Part shown: one piece after another, positions 1-12,801 of the stretch
Layout of the letters: every line of letters begins with the position of its first letter
Numbering within the stretch: position 1 is the stretch's first letter
Assembly (NCBI GenBank): GCA_010093515.1
Contig: MU001689.1
Span: forward strand, 533,764 to 597,763
DNA: 64,000 nt
Source: Lineolata rhizophorae
Taxonomy: Eukaryota > Ascomycota > Dothideomycetes > Lineolatales > Lineolataceae
Direction: 5' to 3'
Translations under genes and position numbers: made by a program
The notes under the pieces: generated by a model
What the model was told of the DNA's origin: nothing
The model's input: only the letters and a program-made list of their open reading frames with translations
Database searches by the model: none

Positions 1-121
1 CGCCAAGAAGAAAAGGCGATGTGGCAAATGTGGTACCTTAGGACGCAACGCCAGGACGTGCCAGCAGGATTCTCCAGATGATCAGCTTCAAAATGAGCCG
101 GAGACCATTCAAATTGAGTAA
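1..121 (+). mobile_element. 3' end of a pogo/Fot1-type DNA transposon transposase
   Basis: The frame starting at base 2 stays open for 39 codons to a TAA at 119-121. It holds a short zinc-knuckle-like motif, CGKCGTLGRNARTC, next to a lysine/arginine patch and is followed by an acidic tail. A CxxCG..G(H/R)NARTC signature at the extreme C-terminus is typical of fungal pogo/Fot1-family DDE transposases, which cut and paste DNA at TA dinucleotides. Only this tail is in the window and the catalytic DDE core lies to the left, so whether the element is intact cannot be judged. A weaker alternative is a zinc-knuckle host protein. The right terminal repeat was not identified with certainty. Confidence 0.7.
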
Positions 122-168
122 GAATTGATGGTTCTATGATGAATTGAAATAGGATGATGGTGTTGAGT

Positions 169-200
169 GGGTCATACCCTGAGGGCGGGTCATACCCTGA
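169..200. repeat. Two tandem copies of an 18-bp unit
   Basis: GGGTCATACCCTGA occurs at 169-182 and again at 187-200, in 18-bp register. It lies 48 bp after the transposase stop codon and contains the small inverted pair GGGT/ACCC. It may belong to the subterminal region of the transposon, but this is inferred from position only. Confidence 0.6.
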
Positions 201-232
201 TAGGAACGGTTATGTAATTTTTGCCCAATAGT

Positions 233-246
233 TAGGTAATTACCTA
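233..246. repeat. 14-bp perfect palindrome
   Basis: TAGGTAATTACCTA is a perfect palindrome about 110 bp beyond the transposase stop codon. It could be a transposon end, a target-site scar or a protein-binding site. Nothing else in the sequence decides between these. Confidence 0.5.
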
Positions 247-677
247 GGCGGTTGGGGTAGTAGCGAGTAGTTGATGTCATACCACAGCGGGCGAAGCAGC
301 AGCAGCATTAGTAGCAGTAATGTAAATGCAAACTACTTTAACTCGTGCTTGTTTGCCGTGCCAGAGACGAACATTGAAAGCCATATAAAGCAAGATATTC
401 CAGCAGCCAATAACGTTACTACCTAGACGAAATTCTGAGCTCCACCGCCCTAGGTATGCACATGCAGAGTCATAGGGTGCAGGAAACCTGCTTGGACGTA
501 CATAGCCAAAAGCGTCGCCGTTGTACGCGTGCCTCGCCCGAAGTGGCATAGAGCCAAGGCAAGAAATCCCCAATCGAGCTAGGAAAGGCATTGGGAGCGG
601 GCGTTGAGCATTCCTCCTGTTTCATTTCGTATTTGCCGGTCTAAAGCATGTAGGTCAATTGGACGGCTAGGTCCGCC

Positions 678-712
678 TTTTTTTTTTTTTTTGGGGGGGG
701 GGGGGGGGGGGG
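678..712. repeat. Homopolymer pair T15 followed by G20
   Basis: Fifteen T (678-692) run directly into twenty G (693-712). Such a junction is a low-complexity tract and a likely place for sequencing length errors. Confidence 0.9.
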
Positions 713-1831
713 CATTATAGTAAGCTAGCTACTCGTGGGCGATGGATACGGGATTCGAGAGTTGGGTAATATAAATTGCATAACATTACCAGCTTGGTAG
801 ATAGGAGACACTGAACATGCCTGCCTACCTCCCCATACCCCCCTAACATTCCTTGCTAGGTATAGGACGCCCACGCGATGGAAGGTGTTGCAAGATGTGT
901 GGGAGCACGTTGAGCCAACTGACGAACTATGAATATCAGAAAACGGATTCGTCTCCCTAGAAAATCCGTGCGATGCGTACAAGAATACAAGTCAATTTAA
1001 TTATTGTAGGAGTAGTATAATCCCGTACGTTGTTGTTCGTCTATTGGAAGTCTCATTTTGATCCTAGACCATCAGTGCCTACGATCTCTCCGGTAATCTA
1101 GCAAGCTCACGGGACGAAATGCAAGTCTTCTTGGAAGGTAACGCCTTTCATAGTGCAGGTAGAGGTAGAAGAGCAGCGTATAGAATTGAAGCACTGATAT
1201 ATACCCGAGAGACTGCCGATGTACTTCTTTATTAATAAAATCGAATGAAAAACGTAAAAATTGAAGTCAGAAATCGGGACAGAAGAAGAAAATCGCATCC
1301 CAAGTTTGACGAAAGCTTGGACGTGGACTGTAAAGCACTAAGTCGGGGAAAGAGGCTTGCAGTTAGGTTGAGACTTGAAAAGGCAGATAACATTCTAAAA
1401 TGGGTATTAGAGCCATAAAAAGGGGGTAGCCATATTGCATGGAACTAAAATCTACATCGAAGTACTATAAGCCAACCGCAAGGAAAATATCAGTAGGTAG
1501 GAGAATACTTTAGTTGGAGCGTGAGGATATAATCCGCATTTACTTTCCCCCCTACCATAGCACAAACACCTATACGAGCCGAGAGATTGTTCTGCCATTT
1601 CTTATTTCTAGTTCTATTGATTTTTTTTCTTAACTATTAAAAAATTCGTCACTATCCGCCAATACGTAGCACATGCAGCATAATATATCAAAGCATACCG
1701 TCCGTCCCATACCCGCCCGTCCAACCCACAAAGACTCCACAAGACGTCATCTCATCCACCTCCACGCCCATCCCTAGTAAAACGTACCCCCTCCTCCCCC
1801 TCCCCTCTCTCCCCTCTTCCAACCTACTCAC

Positions 1832-3567
1832 CTACATACCTACCCCCCTCAAGACATCCCTCCTCACCCCCTCCAGCGCCTCCGCCTTCCTCTTCCTCCC
1901 CGCCTCCGCCTCCCTCCGCTCCTCCTCGTCCTCCCTCTCCACCTCCTCGTCCTCCCCCGTCCAAGGCCGCCACACCCGCACCTTGCCGTCCCCGTGCCCC
2001 GACACCAGCTCCGGCGCCCCGCCGCCGCGCCGCCACGCCACGGCCGTCGCCCGCGCCCGCGCCACGCGCGTGCTCGTGGGGCGGCCTGCGGACCGCGCGG
2101 CGCGCGCCGTGCCCCTACCGCTCGACGCGGAAACGGACGCGGACGCGGTGGCGGTGGCGGAGGCTCCGGTCGCGCTCGTCGGGGCCATCGGCGGCGGCGG
2201 CACCGCGCGAGCGGCGCGCACCATGTCCGGGGTCCGCAGGCGGCGCACGAGGCGGCCGTCCCAGAGCTCGAACAGGAGGACCTCGGCGTCGGAGGGGAAG
2301 GCGAGGACGTCGGCGCGGGGCAGGGTGGCGCCGCGGGGGGCGCACTCGAGGCGCAGGCCGGCGAGGCGCGAGTTGCGCACGAGCGGGCCGAAGGCGGCCA
2401 GCGTGTTGGCGCCGCGGTCCGCGTCCCAGACGCGCACCTTCTCGTCCAGGCCGGCCGAGACGAGGTGGCGGCCGTCGGGGGCCCAGCAGAGGGCGTTGAC
2501 GGCTGCCCCGCCGCCGCTGCCGCCGTGGGCCCGCCCGCGCGAGCGGTGCCGCGCCCCCGTGCCGAGCCCGTCGTAGCCGAGCACGCCGACCGAGTCCTCG
2601 GCGTCGAGGGCGGCCAGGGCCGGCACGCTGCGGCGCACGTCCCAGAGGCGGAGGGCGCCGTCGGCGGAGCCTGAGGCGAGGAGGTGAGGCCGTGAGGGCA
2701 GCGGGCACCAGGAGAGGGCGAGGACGGCGGCGGCGTGGCCGGGGAGGGAGTGGGCGGCGGAGCCGGTGCGGATGTCGAGGAGGCGAATGGCGGGATGTTG
2801 GAGGCCGACGGCGATGAGGAGGTGCGACGAGGGGTGCGGGGAAGGGGCGTGTGTGTAGGGGATGGACTCGAGGTCGTACGAGGCGGCGGGCTCGGGAGGG
2901 ATGCTGGATGGCGGGGAGGAGAGGAAGGATGTCGTGGAGAAGAGCTTGAGGGTGTGGTCGAAGGAGGTAGAGATGAGAGCGTACGGGTCGGTCGGAAAGA
3001 AGGAGACGGCTGTGATGCCGAACTTGTGGGACTGGGAGGACCTATTGGGCATGAAGAAGCGTGTCAGCAGTTGTAACTTAGTTGCGTTCAGAGGCAGCGG
3101 ATGCGTGGCATAATCGATAGGACGCTCCAACCTACTTCGGAATCTGGCCCACCGGCGCCAAGGCGCTCCCTCGCGGGACGAGCCTCTCCTCCTGATCAAA
3201 GTCCCAGACAGATATCGTGCCATCGGCACCGCCAGAAAGCATACTGCAATCTATGCGTCAAAGGCCCGTCCAAGCGCGCCGCACCGGAGCGTCCAAAACC
3301 TACTTACTAGCGCCCCTCAAAGCGATCCATATCGATCGCGTTCACGCCCGCCAGATGCGCGACCGCATCCGCTCTCCTCGCCTCCTCCTCCCCCGCGACG
3401 GCCTCATCGTCCCGCTGCCCCCGCAGCGCGGCGTCCAGCCCGCGCCGGCTGCCGTACAGCCGCACGTCGGCAGGCTGGATGTCGCGCACGAGCGAGTGCG
3501 TGTAGGCGCGCTCCAGGGCCTGCGGGGCCACGGTGCCAAGAGCGCGGTTCAGAAGGAAGGCGTTCAT
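1832..3567 (-). CDS. rad28: CSA/ERCC8 (Rad28)-like WD40 repair protein
   Basis: Three exons, 3567-3308, 3243-3136 and 3041-1832, join in phase to give 525 residues. Both introns (64 and 94 bp) are GT-AG with donors GTAAGT and GTAGGT. The splice at residue 87 restores the string EGRYMLSGGADG, which closely matches human ERCC8 at the start of its first WD40 blade. Later blades carry SADGALRLWDVRR, LDEKVRVWD and GDGKVRVW. ERCC8/CSA is the substrate receptor of the CUL4-DDB1 ubiquitin ligase in transcription-coupled repair. That role is inferred from the family. The start is the ATG at 3565-3567, placed like the ERCC8 N-terminus. The protein is longer than human CSA (396 residues) because of a Ser/Ala-rich insert around residues 350-400 and a charged C-terminal tail. 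The gene is very GC-rich, which produces long shadow frames. Confidence 0.85.
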
Positions 3568-6175
3568 CCGGGGGTGGGGGCAGCGGTGACAATGGACGGG
3601 CAGGGTGGTGGTGGTGGTGGTGGTCGTCGGTCGTGCGCCTGGCTCTGTGTGGCTGCGACGAGGACGCGTTCCACGCCGGCGGGCTAGACGAAGGGATACG
3701 AGACAGGCGGCACGGCACGGCACGGCACGACGCGGCGCGGCGCGGCGGGAGGGCGTGGGTGGAGACGAGAGTGGAGAAGCAAGGGATGGCGCTGGCGCGA
3801 TGAGATGTGCAGCTGCAGCCGCTCGCGTTGCCGGTGCTCGCGACGCGAGCCGAGAGCGCCGGCACGTGAGCGGCGGGGTTCTCTCGGCGCGCGGCGCGTC
3901 GCGGGGCATTCGTTACGGCCGCTTACCTCACGTGCCTACGGCGTACAATACCGCGGTACGTGCGCGGTGCGGAATCCTCCTAGCGAAGCCCTTGCGCCGA
4001 TGTGTTCCCACACACCGCCTCTGCGTCGATTCTTCACGGACCGGGCCAACGATGCATGTCGCCGTCTCCACGCACGCAAATCCCCGGACAGTCGTGCATG
4101 CCCCGCCGTCCCAATTCCACGTATTTCTCTTTGGCAAACGCGCCTATGTGCCCGAGCAGACCAGCCCACTTGGCGGGGACCTTTCTCGCGCCGTCGAAAC
4201 TTAACCAGGCGTAGCTGTAGCAATTCGAGTCAGCCAAGCGGACGCAAATCCGAGGCGTGCAGACAATAGGAAATTAAGAGGGAAGCTCTTCAAGGACCGG
4301 CCAATCATGCGCCGTTCTCACCGCTGCATTTTCCACCGTTTTTCCTCGCTCCGTTTTCCGTCTCATCCCCATGTCCTCCCTCCCATCTGCTCTGTTCCCC
4401 ATCCATCCCTAGATCGTGACGCTAATGCTCCAGCGCCGCTCGCTAGCTTGGCTCGTTTGGCTTCCGAGTCCTCGGCCAAGGCGAAGAGGCTTCAGCGTCC
4501 AGGCTTACTTTTGACTGCTGGGAGATATTCCGTGCACATGCCGATGCATACACATAGGCATCGCTAGCGAGGTAGTTACGAATGACCACCTTCGTGTGTA
4601 TGTACATACCTGTCTGCGTGATACATTTCTTCCTCCTCCGCCGCCGCCGCCGCCGCCGCCCTCCCGTTCGAAGCGCCGTCCCTGGTGCCACCACCCTGCA
4701 CCCTTCCTTTCACCCGTGTCACCATTCCACGACAACGCACGCCTTTTCTGTCAAAGCTGTACGGCACCTTGCAGCACCGCGACTTTGCAAAAGAGAAATT
4801 GGAAAAAGAAAAAAAAAAAACCGGCCCGAAGTACCCGTGCATGAATGCATGCATATTCGTTATACGTATATGCATGCATATACATATCTATATATATGCC
4901 TCGAATCCAATCCAAGTAGAACTAAATAGTAGCACGACAGGGCGCAAGACGAAGCCCGTACCCCATTCTACCTACTTTCCCGCATTGCCTTTCCCTTCTC
5001 TTCCTCCAACGTGAAATGAAATCCACCACCAAGGCTCAAGACCTTTTTCTCCTTCTCTTTTCCGTAATAAAGGAAAAAAAGAATCCCCATGTACACATTG
5101 CACAATCGCAGCAGAAGGCGACCAGAGAAGACACCCAGCCAGACGAAAAAGCAGTCTAGCTTTCCCATCAAGGTTCTCTTTCCGTGACATTCAAATCTAG
5201 CACTCGGACAACGATAGCATCACAGCAACAGCCCACACGGCTACAAGAGCCACCGGTGCATGCACAAGAAGGGATTATAACCAAGCCTAGCCTGTGATTC
5301 TGCTACCTGCTAGGCATTTTAAATAACCGCCGGCCCCCCGTTCTTGGCCTTCCCATGGCACCGGACGGGGGCCCCATAACCATATAAACTCTCAAAGAAG
5401 AGGGAAAATAGAAAGAAGGAAGAGGAAAAGCAGCATGGAAAGGGAGGAAGGAGAAAAGGCAGAGCAAGGGAATCGGTGAATGATGACAAGCAGATGTGTG
5501 AGAATGATATCGATCAGTTGGTTATTGTGATGGCTAATAATGCTGAAGACGACCTTGGATGAACCCGAGCGGAAGACACATCGGCAGCATGCCCACCGGA
5601 TGGACCACCAGTGATAGACCAAAGCAAAGAGAAAAGGGAGGGAAAAAAAAAAAAGAACAGAAGTAGAAAGCACCAACCCCGAGAATCTCCTAAGCAACGC
5701 CGTGCAAACGCCCAAGCAATAAACCCGCCCCATACTGCCCTGGTCCATTTAAGTGTACTTCCTCTAGTTAGCGGCCCTCGAAGCACCGGCGTCTGTACAG
5801 AACGTTCCCCTTTCCCGCCCCCTTTTTTGGTCCTTTTGTAGGCCTAACTTTACCCGCCCACCCCATCCATCCATCTATTGTATCCCTCTCCCCACCAACC
5901 CACCGATCCGACTTTCTTCCATCCCGTTAGCCCAGTCGAGAATATGAAAACCCCTTATCCGAACAGGCAAAGCAAGGATGAATGAAAAAGAATTTTCTTT
6001 TCTTTCTTTTTCCTTTTTTTTTCCTTTTACCTTTTTTCTTTTGAAGGAGTTCTCTGCCGGGAAACTGATCCTCTGGTCTAACCCGTGAGACGCCCCGCGC
6101 CCAAAAAATTCAAGACGCACCGAACCTTCGACCCAGTCTCCTCTGGGTCCTCCGTGGATGATCACAAAAAGCCTG
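3568..6175. other. Intergenic: CSA upstream region and velB 3' flank
   Basis: Both neighbours are on the minus strand, so this holds the CSA promoter and the velB 3' untranslated region. It contains a (GGT)n run near 3608-3627, GGCAC repeats near 3717-3740, a (CCG)n tract near 4640-4665, an A-rich run near 4800-4820 and a TA/TGCA-rich patch near 4840-4895. I see no gene. Open frames here are low-complexity shadows. Confidence 0.6.
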
Positions 6176-7661
6176 TTAGTCCTCGTTGTCGTACTCGTGC
6201 GCGTTGTTGAGCTGCTTGGGACCGTCCTTGCGGATCGGGATCTTGATGCCCTGGCCCGCGAACGCCTTGCTCAGCGGCGTGCTCTCGATCACGCCCGGGA
6301 ACTTCTTGGCCGAGTACACCTGGAAGCAGTCTGAGAAGCACGAAGCGAGCACGGGCGCCTTGCCCGTGTTGAGCCCTTGCCCGTGCTCGCTGCCCACATC
6401 GACGAAGTTCATCTTGAGTCTGCATCGAAATTTCGCTTGTTAGCATGCGCCCAGTATGTCACTTTCCCGTCGCCACAGGAAAGGGGGAGGTGAGGAAAGG
6501 GAAAAGAAAAAAAAAAGAAAAAAAAAAGAAAGGCAGAAATGCTCACCTAAAGTTGCCCTCGGTCCGCACCGACAAATCCTGCAGCACGAACCAGAAGCCC
6601 ACCTTGTTCTCCGTGTCCGTGAGCCGGAAGGCGTTGACCGACAGGCTGCCGATGAGGTTGCGCGTGAACATGCCCGCGGGCGGCGGCTGCGACGGGCCCG
6701 GCACCGCGTACTGCGGCGGCGGCGGCGGCGGCCCCGCCGTCGTCGCCTGCGCGTACCCGTACGGCTGGGCCGGCGGCTGCGCGTACATGTTCTGGTGCGG
6801 CGGCGGTGGCGGCGGCGGCGGCGGCGGCGGCGCCCCGGGCCCTTGTTGGCCGTATCCGGGGCCCGGGGGAGGAAGGGCGCCGTACTGCGACTGCGGCTGC
6901 GAGGGCGGCGGCGGCGGAGGCGGCGGAGGCGGAGGCGCCGCTCCCGTCGAACTGCTGCCGTAGCCCGCGGGCATCACGGGCGGCGCCGACGTGTGCGGGT
7001 GCGTGTGCTGGTGCTGGTGCTGGTGCTGGTGCTGGGGCGGCGGCACGGCGGCGTGCATCGCGGCGGAGCCGTTGTACTCTGGGCGGTAGGACATGGTCGG
7101 GAGCGGGTTCGGGGTGAGGAAGTACGAGGGGCGTTCGGGCGGGGGTGGGAACGAGGTGACAGTCGAGGTGGAGATGGACACCGTCTGGGCGGCAGTCGAG
7201 TGGCGCACCAGGTTGACCTCGTGGCTGCCGTCCTGCGACCACAGGTCCACCGTTAGGACGAAGTAGGTGATGTCCACCTCGCTCGGATCCACCTCGTTGC
7301 CCGTCACGTCGTCGCGGATGATGAGCCGGATGCACGGCGGCGGCGTGATGGGCCGCCGGTCCTTGTCGCCGAAGCCGCACATGCGCGCGCGCACCGGCTG
7401 CTGCTCCACCTTGAGGCTGTAGCGCTTGCCGTTGCGCGACGACTCCAAGGGCGCCAGCAGGTTTTGCGGCGGCGGCGGCTGGGCGTGCCCCGGGTGCGTC
7501 GGGCCCGACGGTTGATACGACGGCTGGTTCATCATGGACGGGTGGTGCGGAGGCGGAACGGTGGAAGACGAAGGTGCGGAGCCGTTGTGATGAGGAGGCA
7601 GGGAGTTTGGGGAGGTCAAGCTGGGCGGCATGGGAGGGAAGTGCTCGCGGTGGCCGTACAT
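6176..7661 (-). CDS. velB: Velvet-family regulator VelB
   Basis: Two exons, 7661-6547 and 6419-6176, with a GT-AG intron of 127 bp (donor GTGAGC, acceptor TGCAG), give 452 residues. The velvet domain is in two parts. The first half (about residues 80-156) includes [20 protein letters not shown] and IRLIIRD. The second half (about 330-435) includes [31 protein letters not shown] and [12 protein letters not shown]. Between them lies an insert of about 170 residues made of poly-proline, His-Gln repeats and glycine. A split velvet domain with a low-complexity insert is characteristic of VelB. In known fungi VelB pairs with VeA and LaeA, or with VosA, to bind DNA and control development, light response and secondary metabolism. 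The homologue in A. nidulans is about 370 residues, so this insert is long. The start ATG at 7659-7661 is well placed. Confidence 0.93.
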
Positions 7662-9937
7662 GGCGCAAGACGGGAGACCTGAGGCAGGCCGGAAGTGATG
7701 TCGGTTCAGCCTTTGCTTTTATATGCGAGGGGTTGAGACGGTTGACGGCAGACGCGCAGGCTGCGGTGGCTTGTGAAAGGCAAATAAAAAAAAAAAAGAA
7801 CGAGTTCTTTGGTGCTCAGACGCGTCCTGTAACCACGGTGGCGATGTGGTCGAGGTCTCGGCCGCTCGCTCTCGAGGCAACGACGCCCCCGCGCGAAGCT
7901 CCGGAACGGGAAGGCAGAGGAAAAGAGAAGTCGGGAAACGGCAGAGGACGCGATGACTGGTGGAAGGCAGGAGCGATTGAGCAGAACCTAGAACCGGCGA
8001 TGGACGGGATGCCGGCGGGCCCGTCGGGCAGATCGTGCAGCTTCTTCCTCACGCGACTTTGTTGCTCATCGACGCAGAATTGAATGTCGAGAACGAGGCC
8101 GGGAACCAATATATAAAAAAATGAAATTGAAATGGAAAAGCACACTGGGCGCGCGCAATTCTTCACGCACACGCCAGCCGCCGGTCGCGGTTTCCAAGGT
8201 TGAGCAGAGCGGGCGGGAGCGGGTTTTAGTTGTCGCTGGCCTCGGACGCGGTTCCGACTCCCGCGGGAGGGCAGAAGGGGGGGAGGGGGGGAGGCTTTTC
8301 GACGGAACCGTGGGTTCGAGGAGCAGCGGCGGCACGCGCAGTCGCGGGAGCCACAGTTCGTCCTGTCCCTTTTGGGCCCGCGGGAGGAAAGAGGGCGGCG
8401 GCGGCGGCAGCAGCGGACAAGAGCAGGCCGAGGAGACGCGTCCGGTTAGCAGACCCCTGCTATCATGGCCGTCTGGTCTCGACTACTACAGCAAAGCGGG
8501 CGGGTGCTGGTGGTGGTGGCAGCGGCGGCAGCAGCCAGGAGAGCAAGGTCCGACCACTGCAAAGGTCGTCGCAGCAGGCGCAAGTGGCAAGGCGGTTAGA
8601 TACCGGGCAGCTGCGGCGCGCGGCAGCATGCACGTTGTCGCGACTCGGAAGGATGTATCGCGCGCTTGGAGGACGCGAGAGGGAGATTGGAAGGGATGGC
8701 AGGGTAGGGGAGGGGAGGGGAGAGAGGGGGAGGGGGAGGGGGAGGGGGAGGGCGTGAGGAAGTCGTGGTTCGAGCGCGGCCGCACCCGAAGGCGCCGGAT
8801 TGGGAGGAGGAAGGCAACGATGGGGAGGGACAGCGTTGCGTGGTTGGCAGGTAGGTCGCACAGAATGCGCACAGAACGAGAGTAAACTGCGCCTGTCGCG
8901 CGCTGGCAGCTGCTCGGCCGCGCCCAGCGCCGGCGGCGGGCGGCGGCGGGCGGCGGGCGGCGGGCGGGCGGGCAGGCGAGACGAGACTGCTTGTGCCCGC
9001 TAGCGGCGCGCGGCCTTTGGTGCAGCCCCGCGACGCACGCGCCGTGCCAGATCCCTCTTGCTGTACCTACATACACACGACTCCCTGCGCGCTCCCTCGC
9101 CGGACAAGTTGTAGCCGACCGCCGCCCTGAGAGATACGAAAAGCAAGGTAATTGTGGAGAAGGAACGAGAGACAAACCTGAAAAAGAAGAATCGGGTCGG
9201 GCGCGTGGCGAGCTGGCCGTATAGCAGCGGTGAGAGAAGGGGCCTAGCACGGGGGTAAAAAATAAAATAAAACAAAATAAAATAAAAATACCCACAGCCA
9301 ACAGGTACATAGGTCAAAGAGCGCGCCATCCGCGCGCCGAACAGGCTCACATGGCAGGGCGAGCAGCCTCGCAAGGACAGGGGGCGGGCGATGTGCGCTG
9401 CGCACCACCTCCCGCCGCCCGCCGCTCGCAACAATGATGCGGTGGGTCGCTGGCCCCCCGCGGTCCTCCCCCAACCGACGGGACGAACAGGGGCCGGTAT
9501 ACGGAGGTCGGCAAACCACCTCTACCTAGGTACCTGCAACCTCGGACAGCTTCCAATTGCCTCTGCACACATGGGCACGTATGCGTAGGTTTGTTTGTGC
9601 CCAAACTGGGGCTTGCGTTTTGACGCGCAGACAGGCGGGCAAAGGGAATTGGCAACGGGGATGACAGCGCGCGTGGCGACGGGCAGCACAAGCAGCATTG
9701 GGCGGAAGCACGACAGCGACAGCGACAGCGACAGCGACAGCAGCAGCCGCCCACGAGACGCACAGGGGCGGCGGGCGGAGGCGGAGGCGGGCTGCCGCTC
9801 CAATAAACTGACTCCCGTCCCTCCCGTCGAATACATACGTACCGGGGTTTGGTCGCTCAATGTATGCAAGCAAGCATATAGGCAGCAATTGACGGCCAGC
9901 GGCCGCCCGTCTGCCTGAGTGTACCCTTTTTTACATA

Positions 9938-9999
9938 GACATATGTATATATATATATATATATGTATATGTATATACATATGCATATATATACACATG
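9938..9999. repeat. TA/TATG-rich microsatellite
   Basis: An alternating TATATA tract is interrupted by ATGTATATG and ACATATGCATAT words. It is self-complementary and lies within the desert upstream of velB. Confidence 0.85.
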
Positions 10000-11448
10000 T
10001 CTCTAGGCGCGCATGGTAGGCTGGCCCCGTCGCGTCAATCAATCAGCCATCGTGGCCTTTGGCCGCACCCTCACGGTGGCCTCCCGTCCTGCCAATACAA
10101 GCTTTTCTCGCTACAGGCCGAGGTTCTAGCTCGCGGCAGTCTCTGTATGTACATATGCAGCGCGGGCTTGCCTTCGTGTGCCAAAAGGTCAGGTACCGTA
10201 GCTCAGCTAGCTAGCCCAGCTGGTCCGAGGCCTCGGTCGACATTTCTGCGGTCTCTGGCGAAATCCAGAGGGATCCTGGGCGGACCTGGGCCAAGAACGA
10301 AAAGGAAAAAGGAAACAGCAAATGGTCCGCCGTTCCGGACGCCATGTCCGCTCGAGTCAAGCTGCGGCCGGGGTTTATCTCGGGAGGCCCCGGTCGGGGG
10401 CGGCGGGAAGCATGGGGCGGGAGCAAACAAGCGGGCGGCAGGGCCCCCGGCGGCGCCGCGCCCCTCCAACACCCAACCAGCTCTCGAACCTGCCAAGCGG
10501 GAGACGGGGCTAGCGCCCGAGCGGGAGCGCCGCAAACTCTTTCCACACGTGCTGTATGTAGATACGAATGTGTGCAGACGCTGCGACAGGTCGCAATCGC
10601 TCCACTCGAACCACTCGCGTCATTTCATCATCGACGAGAGCAGAGAGAGGCCCCCAGCGCTCTAGGCTCTTTGTCTGGTCCGTTTCAGGCCGGCGGCGGC
10701 GGGTTGCGATGTCGGAGGACCGACTCCCCGTCGCCCAGCCCCCGCCGTCCGCGCCCGATCTAAGCATTGGATGCGAAGGAAGGAATGAGAATGCGCGTTC
10801 GAACCCACGGAAGAGCATCGCGAACGAAGCAAGACGAGGGCCATTTTGCGGGCCCCCTATGCACGAGTTCAAGCTTGTGTGCCTATCAAATAGGCACAGA
10901 CAACGGACCACCCTGCTTCTTTTCTTCCTTCGGAGCGTCCCGCGCCAAACGCTCCCTCCGCAGCCCGCACCAGCGCAGCTAGCGCCTCCGCTTCTAGGCA
11001 CATATGTAGCTGTCGGGCAATACATACGTAGCAAAAGTGCCAACCTAGGTACACATATGGCACTGCACCAAGCTCGCCCCGCACACACGGACACACTTAC
11101 CTCACCGCCCCAGCCCCCCCCAGGCCGGTCCCTTGGTTCCCAGGGCAAAAAGTCGCACCCCAAACTCCCCAATCGGAGCAGTCGGCTATCTGCCCGCGCC
11201 CGCGGCCGACCTACCGACCCGTGCTGCCAGGGGGGCCCCAGGGACGGGGTTTTGCGTGGGTACGTAACGAACGGCAGGGTTCAAGGGCGCCGGCTTTGCC
11301 CGCCGCGGCGCGCGGTGCGACCGACGACTGCTCATTCGTGAGCTTTGTCCGTCCGTGGAGGCGGAGGAGAAAAGGAAGGGGGAGGACTTGGTCCGGCCGA
11401 GAATGAGTGAGTCGGTGGACTGTTGACGCGGGCGGGAAGTGCTGGGGT

Positions 11449-11466
11449 GGGGGGGGGGGGGGGGGG
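11449..11466. repeat. G18 homopolymer
   Basis: Eighteen consecutive G in an intergenic region. The length is likely to be unreliable. Confidence 0.85.
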
Positions 11467-12500
11467 AAGTTGGGATAGTGGAACGAGGGCTAGGATGCCT
11501 ACGCAGGTACCCGTTTAAAGCCCCGTCGACGGGGCTACGTAGCATCTACATGGCACAGATTCTCAACCGCGCCCCCCTCGCTCTTCCATCGTGACTCGTC
11601 GACGCACTCGCCTCGACTTGGACGCCCGTTCTTTCCGAACGAGCTCGAGCCTTCACCGGGCATCTTGGAACGGCGCGGTCCGCGCCGCGGAACAGGCAAG
11701 CCTTAGTTACGGCGTCCGCGTTGGACCAAGGTTCCGTCGGGCTGCGCCCGGGCTATTGCCAATTTCTTCATCAGACGGTTTGTCACGTCATCGGGCACTT
11801 TTGGCTTGGATGCCACGTGTCGGACGATCCAAATGCTTTTCATTCGACACGTGTGTGGTCCTGCGCTTGAAGAAGTCAATCATAGTCGAGCAGGATGGAT
11901 GAAAAGGCGGGCCGTTCGGCTCCAGAGCGGACGATTGAAAACCCGCCCGACTATTGACTGGTTATTGCCAGTGACGAATGAAGCAAGACCGGCTCATTTA
12001 AACGCGCACAGATTGTTCAACACTTCGCTGGCTGCGTAATCATGCTAGAGCTCGCTTCGTTTCAATCAAAATATGACACGGCTCTTTGACCTAGCCTAGG
12101 CTGAAAGTTTCAAAAGTTTCAAACCCCAACTCCGTCCGGGCAGTGGCTTCCTTGAATGATCAGAAGCTCGCCTCTAAGGAATATGCCAAATATTATGCGT
12201 ATTAGGACAAAGAGAATTCATGCATTCAAGTCACCCGGTCGAATCCCAAAAGGCGCTAAGAGTTCTTGCAATATATTGCTCAATTCTTTTCCAACTGAAG
12301 TTATTGTCGGTCTCTAATTACTTGGGTTGAGAGTACTATATTCCCCTGTTATTGAGTACAAGCACAAAATTGTCTTATATGCTTACATTTTTACCTAGCT
12401 TATGTCACTTATTGTTGCTTTCCATACTGGATTTGACACTCCTCGTTAAGCAAGCAAAGCGGGCGACGATATTTCGATAACCGGCCGATGGATAACTGAC

Positions 12501-12640
12501 TATCTATCGATATCTATCGATATCTATTGGTATCTATCGGTATCTATCGATATCTATTGGCATCTACATATCGATATCGATATCTATTACCTTATCTGTC
12601 GATATGTATTGGTGTCTCGATATCTATCGATATCTATCGG
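12501..12640. repeat. 10-bp TATCTATCGA tandem array
   Basis: Six consecutive 10-bp units fit exact register from 12501 to 12560: TATCTATCGA twice, then the variants TATCTATTGG, TATCTATCGG, TATCTATCGA and TATCTATTGG. A degenerate stretch follows, and two more clean units lie at 12621-12640. Scattered copies reappear near 12838-12856. The surrounding 800 bp is AT-rich, unlike the flanks. Confidence 0.85.
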
Positions 12641-12801
12641 CCGTATCATAAATAATTCTGGCTCCGCAAATATTTTATACCTATACAATGTTTAGATATT
12701 AAACCTAATAGTATCAATTCAGTATATCAAGTACTAAGAGATGGGATACTGCAGGAGTAAGAAGTAGTGGAGTTAAGCAAGATAACCAGCCATTATCGAT
12801 C

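Larger units (their letters stand above)
124..1831. other. Intergenic region with no supported gene
   Basis: This stretch lies between the transposase tail and the 3' end of the CSA-like gene. It holds the two small repeats listed separately, the T15-G20 homopolymer pair and moderately AT-rich sequence. The open frames in it are short, lack splice logic and resemble no family I know. Confidence 0.6.

Noticed and set aside
6456-7256. Plus-strand Arg-rich frame across velB
   Set aside because: It is the antisense of the poly-proline and His-Gln part of the velvet protein and has no family resemblance.
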